Assembly (NCBI GenBank): GCA_020402865.1
Contig: JADBYT010000001.1
Location: 186,001 to 250,000, forward strand
Source: Bacteroidota bacterium
GTDB taxonomy: Bacteria > Bacteroidota > Bacteroidia > Palsa-965
Direction: 5' to 3'
DNA length: 64,000 nucleotides
In this document: piece after piece, positions 1 to 8,765 of the stretch
How positions within the stretch are numbered: the first letter of the stretch is position 1
Layout of the letters: each line of letters begins with the position of its first letter
Translations under genes and position numbers: made by a program
The notes under the pieces: model-generated
Databases searched by the model: none
What the model was told of the DNA's origin: nothing
What the model saw: only the letters and a program-made list of their open reading frames with translations

Positions 1-114
1 AAGGGAATTATGGCCGCCATTGAAGAAGCAGGCTTTGTGCCGCAACTTCGGAATCAGCAGTATCAGTATCGTGAACTTCCGGAACACATCGAAGAGCAGG
101 TGATTAATTATTGA
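1..114 (+). CDS. 3' end of a CDS, possibly MqnC-like radical SAM enzyme (partial)
   Basis: Frame 1 is open from the window edge to a TGA at 112-114, giving the last 37 residues of a protein whose start lies outside the window. The tail contains AGFVPQLRNQQYQY, which resembles the C-terminus of dehypoxanthine futalosine cyclase (MqnC, menaquinone synthesis by the futalosine route). Only this tail is visible, with no catalytic motif, so the family call is tentative. The next gene is a lipoprotein on the same strand about 50 bases downstream. Confidence 0.4.
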   Translation, partial: KGIMAAIEEAGFVPQLRNQQYQYRELPEHIEEQVINY

Positions 115-162
115 CCGGCAGCCCGATTTCTTTTATATTTGAAAGTAAACCGCCGGCAACGG

Positions 163-630
163 ATGAAGCATTTTTTTCTGTTTTCTGTCATCACCCTGCT
201 TTTGTGTGCAGGATGTAAACCGGAACCTGTGTTCCCGGTTGAACCTGTGCTTACGTTTAAAGAATTCATTCAAAACAATACATCCGATTCACTTCAGGTG
301 GTATTTTCGTTTACTGATGGTGACGGAGATATTGGTGTGGATGAAACCGGGACTGATTCAAATCTGGTGCTTACACTTTATGTGCGTGATAATGCAGGGA
401 ATTTTATTCCGCAGGATAATATTTCCACCGCTGCGCCCGATTCCATTTACTACAACTACCGTATTCCGCCACTCACACGCTCACAGAAGGGCGTTGAAGG
501 TGATGTGTATTTAACGGTAAACAAAGACTTTATTTCGCGCGATACGATTCGCTTTAATGCGTTTATGGTTGATCAGACACAGCATCGCAGCGCAACCGTT
601 CAAACTCCTACTGTTATTCTTCTGCGCTGA
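163..630 (+). CDS. Small lipoprotein of unknown function
   Basis: The 155-residue product starts with a short charged segment, a hydrophobic stretch and the lipobox LLCAGC, so it is probably lipidated and held in a membrane. I chose the ATG at 163 over an in-frame TTG at 139 because it puts the signal peptide at the N-terminus. The mature part is beta-rich with an acidic segment (DGDGDIGVDETGTD near residues 50-65), which could bind calcium. It ends 16 bases before the gliding-type surface protein at 647, suggesting co-transcription. No family recognised. Confidence 0.75.
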   Translation: MKHFFLFSVITLLLCAGCKPEPVFPVEPVLTFKEFIQNNTSDSLQVVFSFTDGDGDIGVDETGTDSNLVLTLYVRDNAGNFIPQDNISTAAPDSIYYNYRIPPLTRSQKGVEGDVYLTVNKDFISRDTIRFNAFMVDQTQHRSATVQTPTVILLR

Positions 631-646
631 TTAACTCACATTCTTT

Positions 647-3364
647 ATGAAACGTCTGCTGCTATTTGTTGTGTTCTTCTTTGCTGTATTTGCAGCGAAA
701 GCCACACACAATATAGCCGGCGAAATAACCACACGCTGTGTAGGGCCGGGCTACAACGTAATTGAAGTAACCGTAACAACCTATACCGATTCAAACAGTC
801 CGGCCGACCGTTGTGAATTAATTGTAGAGTGGGGCGATGGCAATTCGGAAATTGTTTATCGTGTGGACGGGCCTGCGGGCAATTGCCCTTCTCCTTCTAC
901 TATGGGCATTCTGCTTGGCAGCAGCTACCCCAATATTCAGGTAAACTACTACCGGGCCACACACACGTATCCGGGCCCAAGCGGAGTCACCCCGTACATC
1001 ATCCGAATGAAAGATCCGAACAGGGTTGCCGGCATCGTAAATATTCCCAACTCGGTAAACGAACCTTTTTACCTGCAAACTGAGGTGTTTGTGGATCCCA
1101 ACATTGGTTGCAATTCCACACCCGCACTCACCAGTTTACCGCTTGATAAAGCCTGCACCGGTTCGTGCTTTTATCACAATGCCGGAGCAGTTGATCCTGA
1201 CGGCGACAGCCTTTCATATCGTGTAGGGCCTTGCCTTGATACACTTGGCAATCCCATTGCCGGATACCAGCTGCCCAATGTGGCCGGAGGCGGTAATTTG
1301 CAAATAGATCCGGTAACCGGCGATCTGTCGTGGTGTACACCTCAAATTCAAGGCAAGTACAATCTGGTTATTTATATCGACGAGTGGCGGAGCTTACCCA
1401 ACGGAAACCGGGTACGTATAGGTACTGTGCTTCGCGATATGTCGGTAGATGTAGAAGACAACTGCCAGAATGATCCGCCGCAAATTCCCAATCTGCCCGA
1501 TTTGTGTGTGGATGCCAATACCAATGTAAGCTTCAATTTTACGGTTACCGACCCCAATGCCAGTGACCAAGTGCGTTTGCTTGGACTTGGCGGCGCGTTT
1601 GCTTTGCAGCCTAATCCGGCTGTGCTTACACCAAGTGGTCCGGGCTATTCGCCGCTGCCTATTTCAGCTTCATTTACGTGGACACCCAGTTGCGAAGAAG
1701 TTCGTCTGCAACCGTGGATCGTTACGTTTAAAGCCACCGATAATCACAGCGTTACGCCGTTAACTGATATTGAGTCGGTGCGCATTACGGTGGTGGCTCC
1801 CGGCCCGCCCACGCTCACCGCCACACCGCAGGGCTCGTCGATGACACTCAGCTGGTCTGCAGCGCCATGCAATCCTTCGGGCAACCGGCGTTTGCAATAC
1901 CGTGTTTATCGTCGCAACGGCCCCAGTGGCTGGAATCCGGCCCAGTGCGAAACCGGCGTGCCGGCCTACACCGGCTTTGTGCTGGCAGGTATTGTAAACG
2001 ATCCGGTAACTACGTTTGTGGATAATAACAACGGCAGCGGACTTGTGCCGGGGCTCGATTACTGCTACCGCTTGTGTGCTGTGTACGTTGACGGAGCACA
2101 AAGCTACGCCTCGCCAGAAGCCTGCAGCGAACTCCTGCGCGATGTGCCCGTGATTACCCATGTGGACATTACGTCCACTTCCTCCACCGCAGGCACACTC
2201 GATCTGCGTTGGGTGAACGCCATTCCCGACGGCATCAATTTCGATACGCTGGCCAATCCCGGGCCTTACACACTAACCATACAGCGCGCAACCGGATTTA
2301 CGCTCAGCAACCCGGCTGTAGTAAGCACGGTTACCGTTCCGTTTTTTACACAGCTTCCCACGCTTTACTCCGACGGCGGCTTAAATACCTCGGGCACAGC
2401 CTACACGTATCGTATCGACTTTGCGGCTTCAACCGGAAGTATTGGCAACTCGCAGCAGGCATCGTCAGTATTTGCCACTGCGGCGGGCGCCGATAATCAG
2501 GTGCAGCTTTCGTGGAATGAAGTGGTGCCGTGGACGAATATCCGGTACGATATTTTCCGTTTCAATACGCTAAGCAGTGCGTGGGATTCTGTAGGCTACG
2601 CATTCAGCCGCAATTTTACCGATACCGGTTTGCTCAACGGCACACAGTACTGCTATTATGTGCGCGCAGTGGGCACGTACAACAATGCCACGCTGCCCTC
2701 GCCGCTTTATAACCGCTCGCAGGAAGTATGCGCCACGCCGGTTGACAGCACGCCGCCCTGCCCGCCCGGCCTTACCGTAGTTTCAGACTGCGATGCCGGA
2801 AACAACCAGCTTGTGTGGACAAACCCGATGCACATTGACGGCTGTACTACCGATGATGTGGTGCTTTATCATGTATGGTTTACACCGCAGCAGGGGCAGC
2901 CGTTTCAGATTATTGCCACCATTACCAATGCAAACGATACGCAGTTGCTGTTTCAGGATTTAAGTTCGGTGGCGGGGTGTTATGCCATTACGGCTGCCGA
3001 TACACTGGGCAACGAAAGCAGTTTCAGCAATGTGTTCTGCATCGACAACTGTCCGGTGTATGAATTGCCCAACGTATTTACACCCGACGGCGACAACATA
3101 AATGATTTGTTTGTGCCGTTTCCTTACCGCCACATCCAAAGCATTGATCTGAAAATATACGACCGCTGGGGCGCACTGGTGTTTGAAACCACCGATCCGG
3201 CTGTGCGCTGGGACGGGTTGGGTATGCAGAGCAACCGGCTTTGCAGCGACGGTGTATATTATTATGTATGCACCGTGAATGAAATTCATCTGTCGGGAAT
3301 AAAGCAGCGCGAACTGAAGGGCTTCGTACATTTGTTTGGTAAACCATCGGCCCGGCCGCAGTAA
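647..3364 (+). CDS. Large secreted protein with type B T9SS sorting domain (gliding-associated C-terminus)
   Basis: The 905-residue protein has a signal peptide (residues 1-19, ending AAKA). Beta-sandwich regions follow, of cadherin/PKD and fibronectin III character, for example repeats with TYRIDF and YCYYVRAVG near residues 590 and 670. The last about 90 residues begin ELPNVFTPDGDNINDLF and contain YDRWGALVF and GVYYYVCTV, the marks of the CHU_C/gliding motility-associated domain that directs type IX secretion and surface anchoring. It lies between a lipoprotein gene and ribE, 11 bases before the latter. Function is probably surface adhesion or scaffold; the exact role is not visible. Confidence 0.85.
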   Translation: MKRLLLFVVFFFAVFAAKATHNIAGEITTRCVGPGYNVIEVTVTTYTDSNSPADRCELIVEWGDGNSEIVYRVDGPAGNCPSPSTMGILLGSSYPNIQVNYYRATHTYPGPSGVTPYIIRMKDPNRVAGIVNIPNSVNEPFYLQTEVFVDPNIGCNSTPALTSLPLDKACTGSCFYHNAGAVDPDGDSLSYRVGPCLDTLGNPIAGYQLPNVAGGGNLQIDPVTGDLSWCTPQIQGKYNLVIYIDEWRSLPNGNRVRIGTVLRDMSVDVEDNCQNDPPQIPNLPDLCVDANTNVSFNFTVTDPNASDQVRLLGLGGAFALQPNPAVLTPSGPGYSPLPISASFTWTPSCEEVRLQPWIVTFKATDNHSVTPLTDIESVRITVVAPGPPTLTATPQGSSMTLSWSAAPCNPSGNRRLQYRVYRRNGPSGWNPAQCETGVPAYTGFVLAGIVNDPVTTFVDNNNGSGLVPGLDYCYRLCAVYVDGAQSYASPEACSELLRDVPVITHVDITSTSSTAGTLDLRWVNAIPDGINFDTLANPGPYTLTIQRATGFTLSNPAVVSTVTVPFFTQLPTLYSDGGLNTSGTAYTYRIDFAASTGSIGNSQQASSVFATAAGADNQVQLSWNEVVPWTNIRYDIFRFNTLSSAWDSVGYAFSRNFTDTGLLNGTQYCYYVRAVGTYNNATLPSPLYNRSQEVCATPVDSTPPCPPGLTVVSDCDAGNNQLVWTNPMHIDGCTTDDVVLYHVWFTPQQGQPFQIIATITNANDTQLLFQDLSSVAGCYAITAADTLGNESSFSNVFCIDNCPVYELPNVFTPDGDNINDLFVPFPYRHIQSIDLKIYDRWGALVFETTDPAVRWDGLGMQSNRLCSDGVYYYVCTVNEIHLSGIKQRELKGFVHLFGKPSARPQ

Positions 3365-3375
3365 CAAACCGTTTT

Positions 3376-3966
3376 ATGTTTTCAGGAATAGTAGAAACGC
3401 TGGGCAGCGTGTGCACACTGCGCCACGAAGCAGGCAACCTTCATATTGAAGTAGAAGCCGTATTTAACGGTGAATTGAAAATTGACCAGAGCATTGCACA
3501 TAACGGTGCCTGCTTAACGGTGGTGGCGCTTACAGAAAACACCTACACCGTTACCGCCATTGCCGAAACACTTCGCAAAACCAATCTTGGCAACCTGCAG
3601 CCCGGCAGTAAAATCAATCTCGAACGCTGCATCCGTCTCGGCGACCGCCTCGACGGGCACATTGTGCAGGGGCATGTGGATTTAACTGCCATGTGCAAAG
3701 AAGTAAAAGATGATAACGGCAGCTGGATTTTCCGGTTTGGCTTCGATGCGGCTTCGGGGTTTGTAACTGTACCCAAAGGCTCTGTGTGTGTGAATGGTGT
3801 AAGCCTTACCGTAGTGGATAGTTTGCCCGGTGAGTTTTCAGTGGCCATTATTCCTTATACCTGGGAGCATACCAATTTTCATCTGCTCAAAGCCGGCGAT
3901 GTGGTGAATCTTGAGTTTGATATTATCGGAAAATATGTGGCCGCACTGGCAAAACCGCATCAGTAA
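3376..3966 (+). CDS. ribE: Riboflavin synthase, alpha subunit
   Basis: The 196-residue protein starts with MFSGIVETLGS, typical of riboflavin synthase, which turns two 6,7-dimethyl-8-ribityllumazine molecules into riboflavin plus a pyrimidine. It shows the two tandem lumazine-binding barrels of the family: residues 1 to about 88, and about 97 to 190, the second containing VQGHVDLTA and GFVTVPKGSVCVNGVSLTV. Length is normal. It follows the surface protein gene by 11 bases. I see no FMN riboswitch upstream, and no other rib gene is in the window. A terminator hairpin follows at 4027-4054. Confidence 0.93.
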   Translation: MFSGIVETLGSVCTLRHEAGNLHIEVEAVFNGELKIDQSIAHNGACLTVVALTENTYTVTAIAETLRKTNLGNLQPGSKINLERCIRLGDRLDGHIVQGHVDLTAMCKEVKDDNGSWIFRFGFDAASGFVTVPKGSVCVNGVSLTVVDSLPGEFSVAIIPYTWEHTNFHLLKAGDVVNLEFDIIGKYVAALAKPHQ

Positions 3967-4026
3967 ATAAGGCAGAAAAGAAACTGAAGAAGGAAGATTT
4001 TCCGAAATTTTATTTTCTAAACAAAA

Positions 4027-4054
4027 AAAGCCGGTTTACAGCGTAGCCGGCTTT
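4027..4054 (+). terminator. Hairpin terminator after ribE
   Basis: AAAGCCGG pairs with CCGGCTTT across a 12-base loop, followed by a T-rich stretch (TCTCTTTT). It sits 60 bases after the ribE stop and fits a rho-independent terminator for the 163-3966 gene run. Confidence 0.75.
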
Positions 4055-4274
4055 CTCTTTTCCTCTGAAATGCATTGCTGATAATTGTTCCGGGCGTTAG
4101 ATCCGGGCGCTTTGTTTAGTTTTTGTTTAGCACTTGTGCGATAAGCCAGTGTATGCCGTTGGGATAATTTCCCCGATTATTTATGAATTGAACAGGTAAG
4201 AAAACCGAATTCCTTGTTGAACCTGTACGTAGTTACCGGCGTAACATTGTGCAGTAATCTAAAACATCAACACA

Positions 4275-5324
4275 ATGAAAGCCTTCTTTACCTTCATTAT
4301 CGGTTATATGATTCTTTCCGGTAATCTTACAGCCCAATGCAACGCATCGTTTACCTGGTCGCAAACACAGAACAATGTAATTGCATTCACAAATACATCT
4401 ACACCCGCATTTGTAAACGGTATCTGGTCTTTTGGCGATCAGCAAACGGGTTATCAAAGCAATCCGGTGCATACTTATGCCAATCCGGGGACGTATTTTG
4501 TTTGTCTCACCATTTTCGATTCGCTCTCTAACTGTCAGGATTCATATTGCGACACGGTGCAGGTGACCGGCAATGCGCAGGTGTGTAATGCCAGTTTTAC
4601 ATGGGTGCAAACCGGGCCGGGAGTAATTGCATTTACCAATACCTCCACACCTTCCACTTCGGGGTATTCGTTTTCGTGGAGTTTTGGGAACAGCCAGACA
4701 AGTTCGGCCGTGAGTCCGTCGCATACGTATGCGTCGCCGGGTTCATATATTGTTTGCCTCACCATGTTTGACTCGGCTAACTGCCAGTCAACGTATTGCG
4801 ATACCATTCAGGTGAACGGCAACCCGCCGCCGCCCTGTCAGGCTGCATTCAGCTATTCAGTAAATGGTTCGGGGCAGGTGCAGTTTACCAATACATCGTT
4901 GCCGGGAACAGTGGGTTACTTCTTTTCATGGACATTCGGCAACAGTCAGTCGAGTTCGGCTGTAAATCCTTCTACTACCTATACCTCGTCGGGCAATTAT
5001 ACTGTTTGCCTCACCATGTTTGATTCTACTTGCCAGTCAACCTTTTGTGATACCATTCAGGTAATTATCAGCGGCACGAGTGAACTCGAACAACTTGGCT
5101 GGTCGTTGTATCCCAATCCGGCAAATGATATGCTCAATGTGCAAACTCCTGCCGCACTTAAAGATTTGAATTATCACATACTTGATGTAACGGGCCGCGA
5201 GGTACATGCGGGTGTATTTAATGAAAGCCGGATTTCAATTGTTGATTTATTGCCCGGTGTGTATTTGTTAACTGTAACGGATGATGAGGGTCATGTTTCT
5301 GTAAAACGTTTTATGAAGCAGTAG
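4275..5324 (+). CDS. Secreted PKD-repeat protein with type A T9SS sorting domain
   Basis: The 349-residue protein has a signal peptide ending about LTAQ (residue 21). Three tandem PKD-like repeats of about 80 residues follow, each opening with CNASFTW or CQAAFSY and carrying WSFG or WTFG, HTYASPG-like and VCLTMFDS motifs. The C-terminal domain (from WSLYPNPANDMLNV, ending LTVTDDEGHVSVKRFMKQ) is a type A sorting signal for the type IX system. It is a close paralogue in design of 5788-7158 downstream. Probably exported and cell-surface or released; ligand unknown. Confidence 0.85.
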   Translation: MKAFFTFIIGYMILSGNLTAQCNASFTWSQTQNNVIAFTNTSTPAFVNGIWSFGDQQTGYQSNPVHTYANPGTYFVCLTIFDSLSNCQDSYCDTVQVTGNAQVCNASFTWVQTGPGVIAFTNTSTPSTSGYSFSWSFGNSQTSSAVSPSHTYASPGSYIVCLTMFDSANCQSTYCDTIQVNGNPPPPCQAAFSYSVNGSGQVQFTNTSLPGTVGYFFSWTFGNSQSSSAVNPSTTYTSSGNYTVCLTMFDSTCQSTFCDTIQVIISGTSELEQLGWSLYPNPANDMLNVQTPAALKDLNYHILDVTGREVHAGVFNESRISIVDLLPGVYLLTVTDDEGHVSVKRFMKQ

Positions 5325-5350
5325 TTCAGTTTGTTTGTGTGTATCGATGT

Positions 5351-5378
5351 AAAAAGCTCCGGATTTCCGGGGCTTTTT
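5351..5378 (+). terminator. Hairpin terminator
   Basis: AAAAAGCTCC and GGGGCTTTTT form a short stem about 26 bases after the stop of the PKD protein gene, ending in a T run. Confidence 0.7.
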
Positions 5379-5787
5379 GCTTTTCGGATATTCCCGGACT
5401 TCATTCATTGACTACACCTTACAGTTTGAGTACAACTCAAAATTGTCCATTTCAAAGCCGAAGGGTAAAGTCTGGACCGCTTCTGAGGTCTAAAACCAAT
5501 GTTGAGTTTAGTTCTGTTTGTTTAGTTTGTACACTGCGTGAGAGGTGAAGATGAAAGTGGTTTTAGATTCGAATAGTTGTTAAAATAAATAATATGAATA
5601 ATATTCTAGGTATTGTTATTGCTATGTTGTATTGGTTTTGTATCGTAATAATGTAAAATTAATTGTTTTTGTTCAATCGGTTTAAATTCGGTTAGATTGC
5701 AGCTGAGGGAGTAAGGGAGGCGAGATGTTTGAATTTTTCTAAATAAACGGCAGATGATCTTGCGGTCGAATTTAAAATCTAATTCAC
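5379..5787. other. AT-rich gene-free stretch
   Basis: About 400 bases between the terminator and the second PKD gene. It becomes very AT-rich from 5560 onward. I see no credible coding frame, RNA gene or repeat. It probably holds the upstream regulatory region of the gene at 5788. Confidence 0.5.
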
Positions 5788-7158
5788 ATGAAAAAACAAA
5801 TTCTCTTTCTGACGCTGCTGGCAGGTTTTTCTGTTGAGGCATCCGGGCAATGTACGGCTTCGTTTAATGCAGGCCAGACCCAAAACAACGTGGTGAATTT
5901 CACCAATACATCCACACCGGTTAATCCCAATACTACCTATTTCTGGTGGAATTTCGGCGATAATACGCCGGGCGATTTTAGTGTGAATCCTTCACATACG
6001 TATTCCGCTCCCGGAAATTATCCGGTCACACTCTCTATGCTCGATTCCGCGAGTCAGTGTTTAAGCATTGTAACGGATACGATAGCGGTTACAGGGAATG
6101 TAATTTGCAATGTAGTTGTGTTTTCAATGCCGGTTTCAGATGCAAGCTGTGCAACCTGTGCGGATGGAGTGCTTTCTGCCACTGCATTGGGTGGTACGGC
6201 TCCCTACACGTATGCGTGGAGCAACGGCGATACCGGTAGTACTGTTTCCGGTTTGCTGCCCGGTCAGTATGTAGTATGTGCAACAGATGCTAACGGCTGT
6301 TCATCGTGCGATACTGCTTATGTGGCCGTACAAACTCAATCATCATGCAATGCATCGTTTACTACAACGCTCAATGCCGGTAATGTGTACAGCTTCACCA
6401 ATACCAGCACAAGTTCGCCCACCGCCGGCTATTATTGGGATTTTGGCGACGGAAATACATCTTCGCTTGCAAGTCCGACACATAGCTATGCACTTTCGGG
6501 TAATTATGCAATATGTTTATTTGTGTATGATTCTGCGGCGATGTGCTTTGATTTGGCCTGCGACACACTGATGAATGTGATTGGGAATAATCCCTCCTCA
6601 TGCAATGCTGATTTTTATATTGTTTATGATACCCTGCAGAGCAGCCCGATGGCGTGGGTGATTAATCTTTCCACAGCTTCACCTTCAGCCACCTTTATCT
6701 GGAGTTGGGGCGACAATACCTACGATACCACTGCGTTTCCCTCACATGTGTATGCACAGCCGGGGACTTATACCATTTGTCTCAGCATAATTGATCAGGC
6801 CGGCAATTGTTACGATACCCTGTGTCAGTCGCTTATCGTATTCCGTCTTGCACAGCAGGCCGCCAGTTCGCCTTTTGTGGTGAATGTGGTGTCTTCAGTT
6901 CCTACGGGTATCGAAGCCGTGGAAACCGACACATGGTCGCTTTATCCGGTGCCTGCTTCTGAAGTGCTTCACATCCGTTCGTCAGAAACGCTCACCGGCC
7001 GTCGCTTCCGCATCGTCGATCTTTCAGGGCGTATGGTGGAATCAGGTGTACTGACTTCTTCGCAACTTACCGTTGACGCATTAGAAAAAGGTGTGTATCT
7101 GCTTCAGCTCGAAAGCAGCGGAGGGAATTTCAGTACGCAACGATTTTTGCGTCAGTAA
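5788..7158 (+). CDS. Secreted PKD/SprB-repeat protein with type A T9SS sorting domain
   Basis: The 456-residue protein has a signal peptide ending near ASGQ (residue 21). The order is a PKD repeat (ASFNAGQTQ... to about residue 105), one SprB-type repeat (CATCADGVLSATALGGTAPY with YAWSNGDTGS, about 112-175), two more PKD-like repeats with YYWDFGDGN and FIWSWGDN, and a type A sorting domain from WSLYPVPASEVLHI to the end. The first PKD repeat is close to that of 4275-5324 (TQNNV.NFTNTSTP in both), so the pair probably arose by duplication. A strong terminator follows directly. Confidence 0.85.
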   Translation: MKKQILFLTLLAGFSVEASGQCTASFNAGQTQNNVVNFTNTSTPVNPNTTYFWWNFGDNTPGDFSVNPSHTYSAPGNYPVTLSMLDSASQCLSIVTDTIAVTGNVICNVVVFSMPVSDASCATCADGVLSATALGGTAPYTYAWSNGDTGSTVSGLLPGQYVVCATDANGCSSCDTAYVAVQTQSSCNASFTTTLNAGNVYSFTNTSTSSPTAGYYWDFGDGNTSSLASPTHSYALSGNYAICLFVYDSAAMCFDLACDTLMNVIGNNPSSCNADFYIVYDTLQSSPMAWVINLSTASPSATFIWSWGDNTYDTTAFPSHVYAQPGTYTICLSIIDQAGNCYDTLCQSLIVFRLAQQAASSPFVVNVVSSVPTGIEAVETDTWSLYPVPASEVLHIRSSETLTGRRFRIVDLSGRMVESGVLTSSQLTVDALEKGVYLLQLESSGGNFSTQRFLRQ

Positions 7159-7181
7159 TTCATTCGCACAAGCGTAAAATT

Positions 7182-7215
7182 AAAGCGGCTTCCGGAATTA
7201 CCCGGAAGCCGCTTT
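7182..7215. terminator. Perfect bidirectional hairpin between convergent genes
   Basis: A perfect 14-base stem (AAAGCGGCTTCCGG with CCGGAAGCCGCTTT) around a 6-base loop lies between the + gene ending at 7158 and the - gene ending at 7232. A/T tails on both sides suit a terminator for both strands. Confidence 0.85.
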
Positions 7216-7231
7216 GTTTGCAAACAAATAA

Positions 7232-7672
7232 TCAGGAACTCTTGAATCCTACCAGTATGGATACGCAGCCGGTGGCGTTGCCTTTGCTGTTTTCGTTACG
7301 GCCGCCGTCAACTACAACTTTAAGCTGCGTGGTGGTTTTTACTTTAAAATCCCACACATCCGTATTGTTTTTGGTTTTGCTGTCGAACACAATACGCCCT
7401 TTCATATCATACACCACAAACGAAACGTTTTCGAGTGTTTCTTCGGCGCATACAAGAATGCGGTAATCCTGTCCGGAGTTGAACGTGAGTACGGCTTCCG
7501 TTTTCTGTCCTTCGCGCATTTGCACTGTATTCATTTGTCCGTTGTGGGTAAACGGCGAAACTTTGGTGATGCATTTGCGTGACCAGTTTTTGCTGCATTG
7601 CGCATAGGCAAGCTCGCCGGCAGAAGCGAAAAGGAGGACAGCAGCAGTAATAGCGATGTAAAAACGACGCAT
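7232..7672 (-). CDS. Small secreted protein of unknown function
   Basis: A 146-residue product starting at MRRFYIAITAAVLLFASAG; the signal peptide probably ends at LAYA. A start further upstream (7699) exists but would put nine residues before the signal peptide. The mature part is beta-rich, with AEETLENVSFVVYDMKGRIVFDS and a glycine-rich end. It contains four cysteines, two of them in CSKNWSRKC. The YDMKGRIVF stretch resembles a beta-sandwich of the T9SS C-terminal type, but there is no proper sorting signal. Family not recognised. Confidence 0.65.
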   Translation of the reverse strand: MRRFYIAITAAVLLFASAGELAYAQCSKNWSRKCITKVSPFTHNGQMNTVQMREGQKTEAVLTFNSGQDYRILVCAEETLENVSFVVYDMKGRIVFDSKTKNNTDVWDFKVKTTTQLKVVVDGGRNENSKGNATGCVSILVGFKSS

Positions 7673-7760
7673 TGGAGTTGTTTGAAAAAGCACAAACACG
7701 AATTGTGCCAGTTCATGCGTTTTTTACGTGGGGTGTGTGTGCAGGGTTTCAAACGGCCGC

Positions 7761-8666
7761 TCAGGTCCGGCTCACAATTTTTTCACGAATCACCTTTACC
7801 TTGTCGAAAATAGCCTTGAACTCAAGCGCATTAAGGCTTACAGGCTTTACTTCGTCTTCGGCGCCGATTACGGTGATGCCGTTTTCTTCTTTAGCCGACG
7901 TTTCGGGGGGGGCGGGGAGTTTATCGTATTCTTTTTTCAGCTCCTGCAAATCGGCAGCCAGTGCCTGAAGGTCGGCGTTTTTATGGCTGTTGAGCAGGTC
8001 AATGAGTTTGTCGAGCGAGAAACGCTGTTCGGCGATGCGGATACGGATTTCGTTGTTGTTTGTTTTTTCGGCCACACGGCAGGCAAGGTAAAGTCCTTCC
8101 ACCCAGCCCCCGGCAATCATCAGTGCCGAAGCGTGCTGCTGGTTGTTTTCGTGCAGCAGGGCATCACAGTCCCAGTAGGCGTTTGTAATAATGTTCAGTA
8201 CCGAATCGCGGCTGCTCATGTTGGCTTCAAGCCTGTTGCGCAGGCTGGGCGAAAAGGCTGCGGATACGTGCAACCCATCGGCCAGCTTGTTGGCGCAGCT
8301 CATAAACATCATCGTTTCGGCTGTCTGGTTCATGATGCCGGCAAACGAAAGATCGGCACCATAGATGCCCAGGTTGAGCGCCTGCGAAGTGGTGGTGGTG
8401 TAGCGCGATACATTTTCGGGCGCGTTGGGCAGGTCTTTGTCGTAGCCCGCACCGGCACGGCGCAGCAGGTCGGCCATTTCAATAGGTGAGGGAATGTAGT
8501 AGAATACATTTTCGGCCGAGGCCGTGTTGGCGGCGTTGGTGTCTGTGAGGGTATCCTGCACCGTGCCCGATGGCTCCTCGCTGGTGCAGCCTGCGGCAGA
8601 TGCAAGTGCAGCCAGCACCACAAAAATGTATATGGCCGGAAATGCGGCAAATTTGATTCGGGTCAT
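7761..8666 (-). CDS. Conserved lipoprotein of unknown function
   Basis: A 301-residue protein with a hydrophobic N-terminus and lipobox ASAAGC (Cys at residue 27), so probably lipid-anchored. The mature part is mainly helical, with SPIEMADLLRRAGAGYD near residues 59-75 and a coiled stretch ALAADLQELKKEYDKL near 236-251. I recall similar lipoproteins in Bacteroidota genomes but cannot name a function. It is divergent from the T9SS protein gene at 8766; the 99-base gap holds both promoters. Confidence 0.7.
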   Translation of the reverse strand: MTRIKFAAFPAIYIFVVLAALASAAGCTSEEPSGTVQDTLTDTNAANTASAENVFYYIPSPIEMADLLRRAGAGYDKDLPNAPENVSRYTTTTSQALNLGIYGADLSFAGIMNQTAETMMFMSCANKLADGLHVSAAFSPSLRNRLEANMSSRDSVLNIITNAYWDCDALLHENNQQHASALMIAGGWVEGLYLACRVAEKTNNNEIRIRIAEQRFSLDKLIDLLNSHKNADLQALAADLQELKKEYDKLPAPPETSAKEENGITVIGAEDEVKPVSLNALEFKAIFDKVKVIREKIVSRT

Positions 8667-8765
8667 GCGTAAAAGCGGGTTCAGCTAAGCGTGATTAATG
8701 TGGTGTTGAACGCGAATGCGAATCGCAAGTTACAAAGTGAGCCGGAATTGTCGTAATTTTTCGGT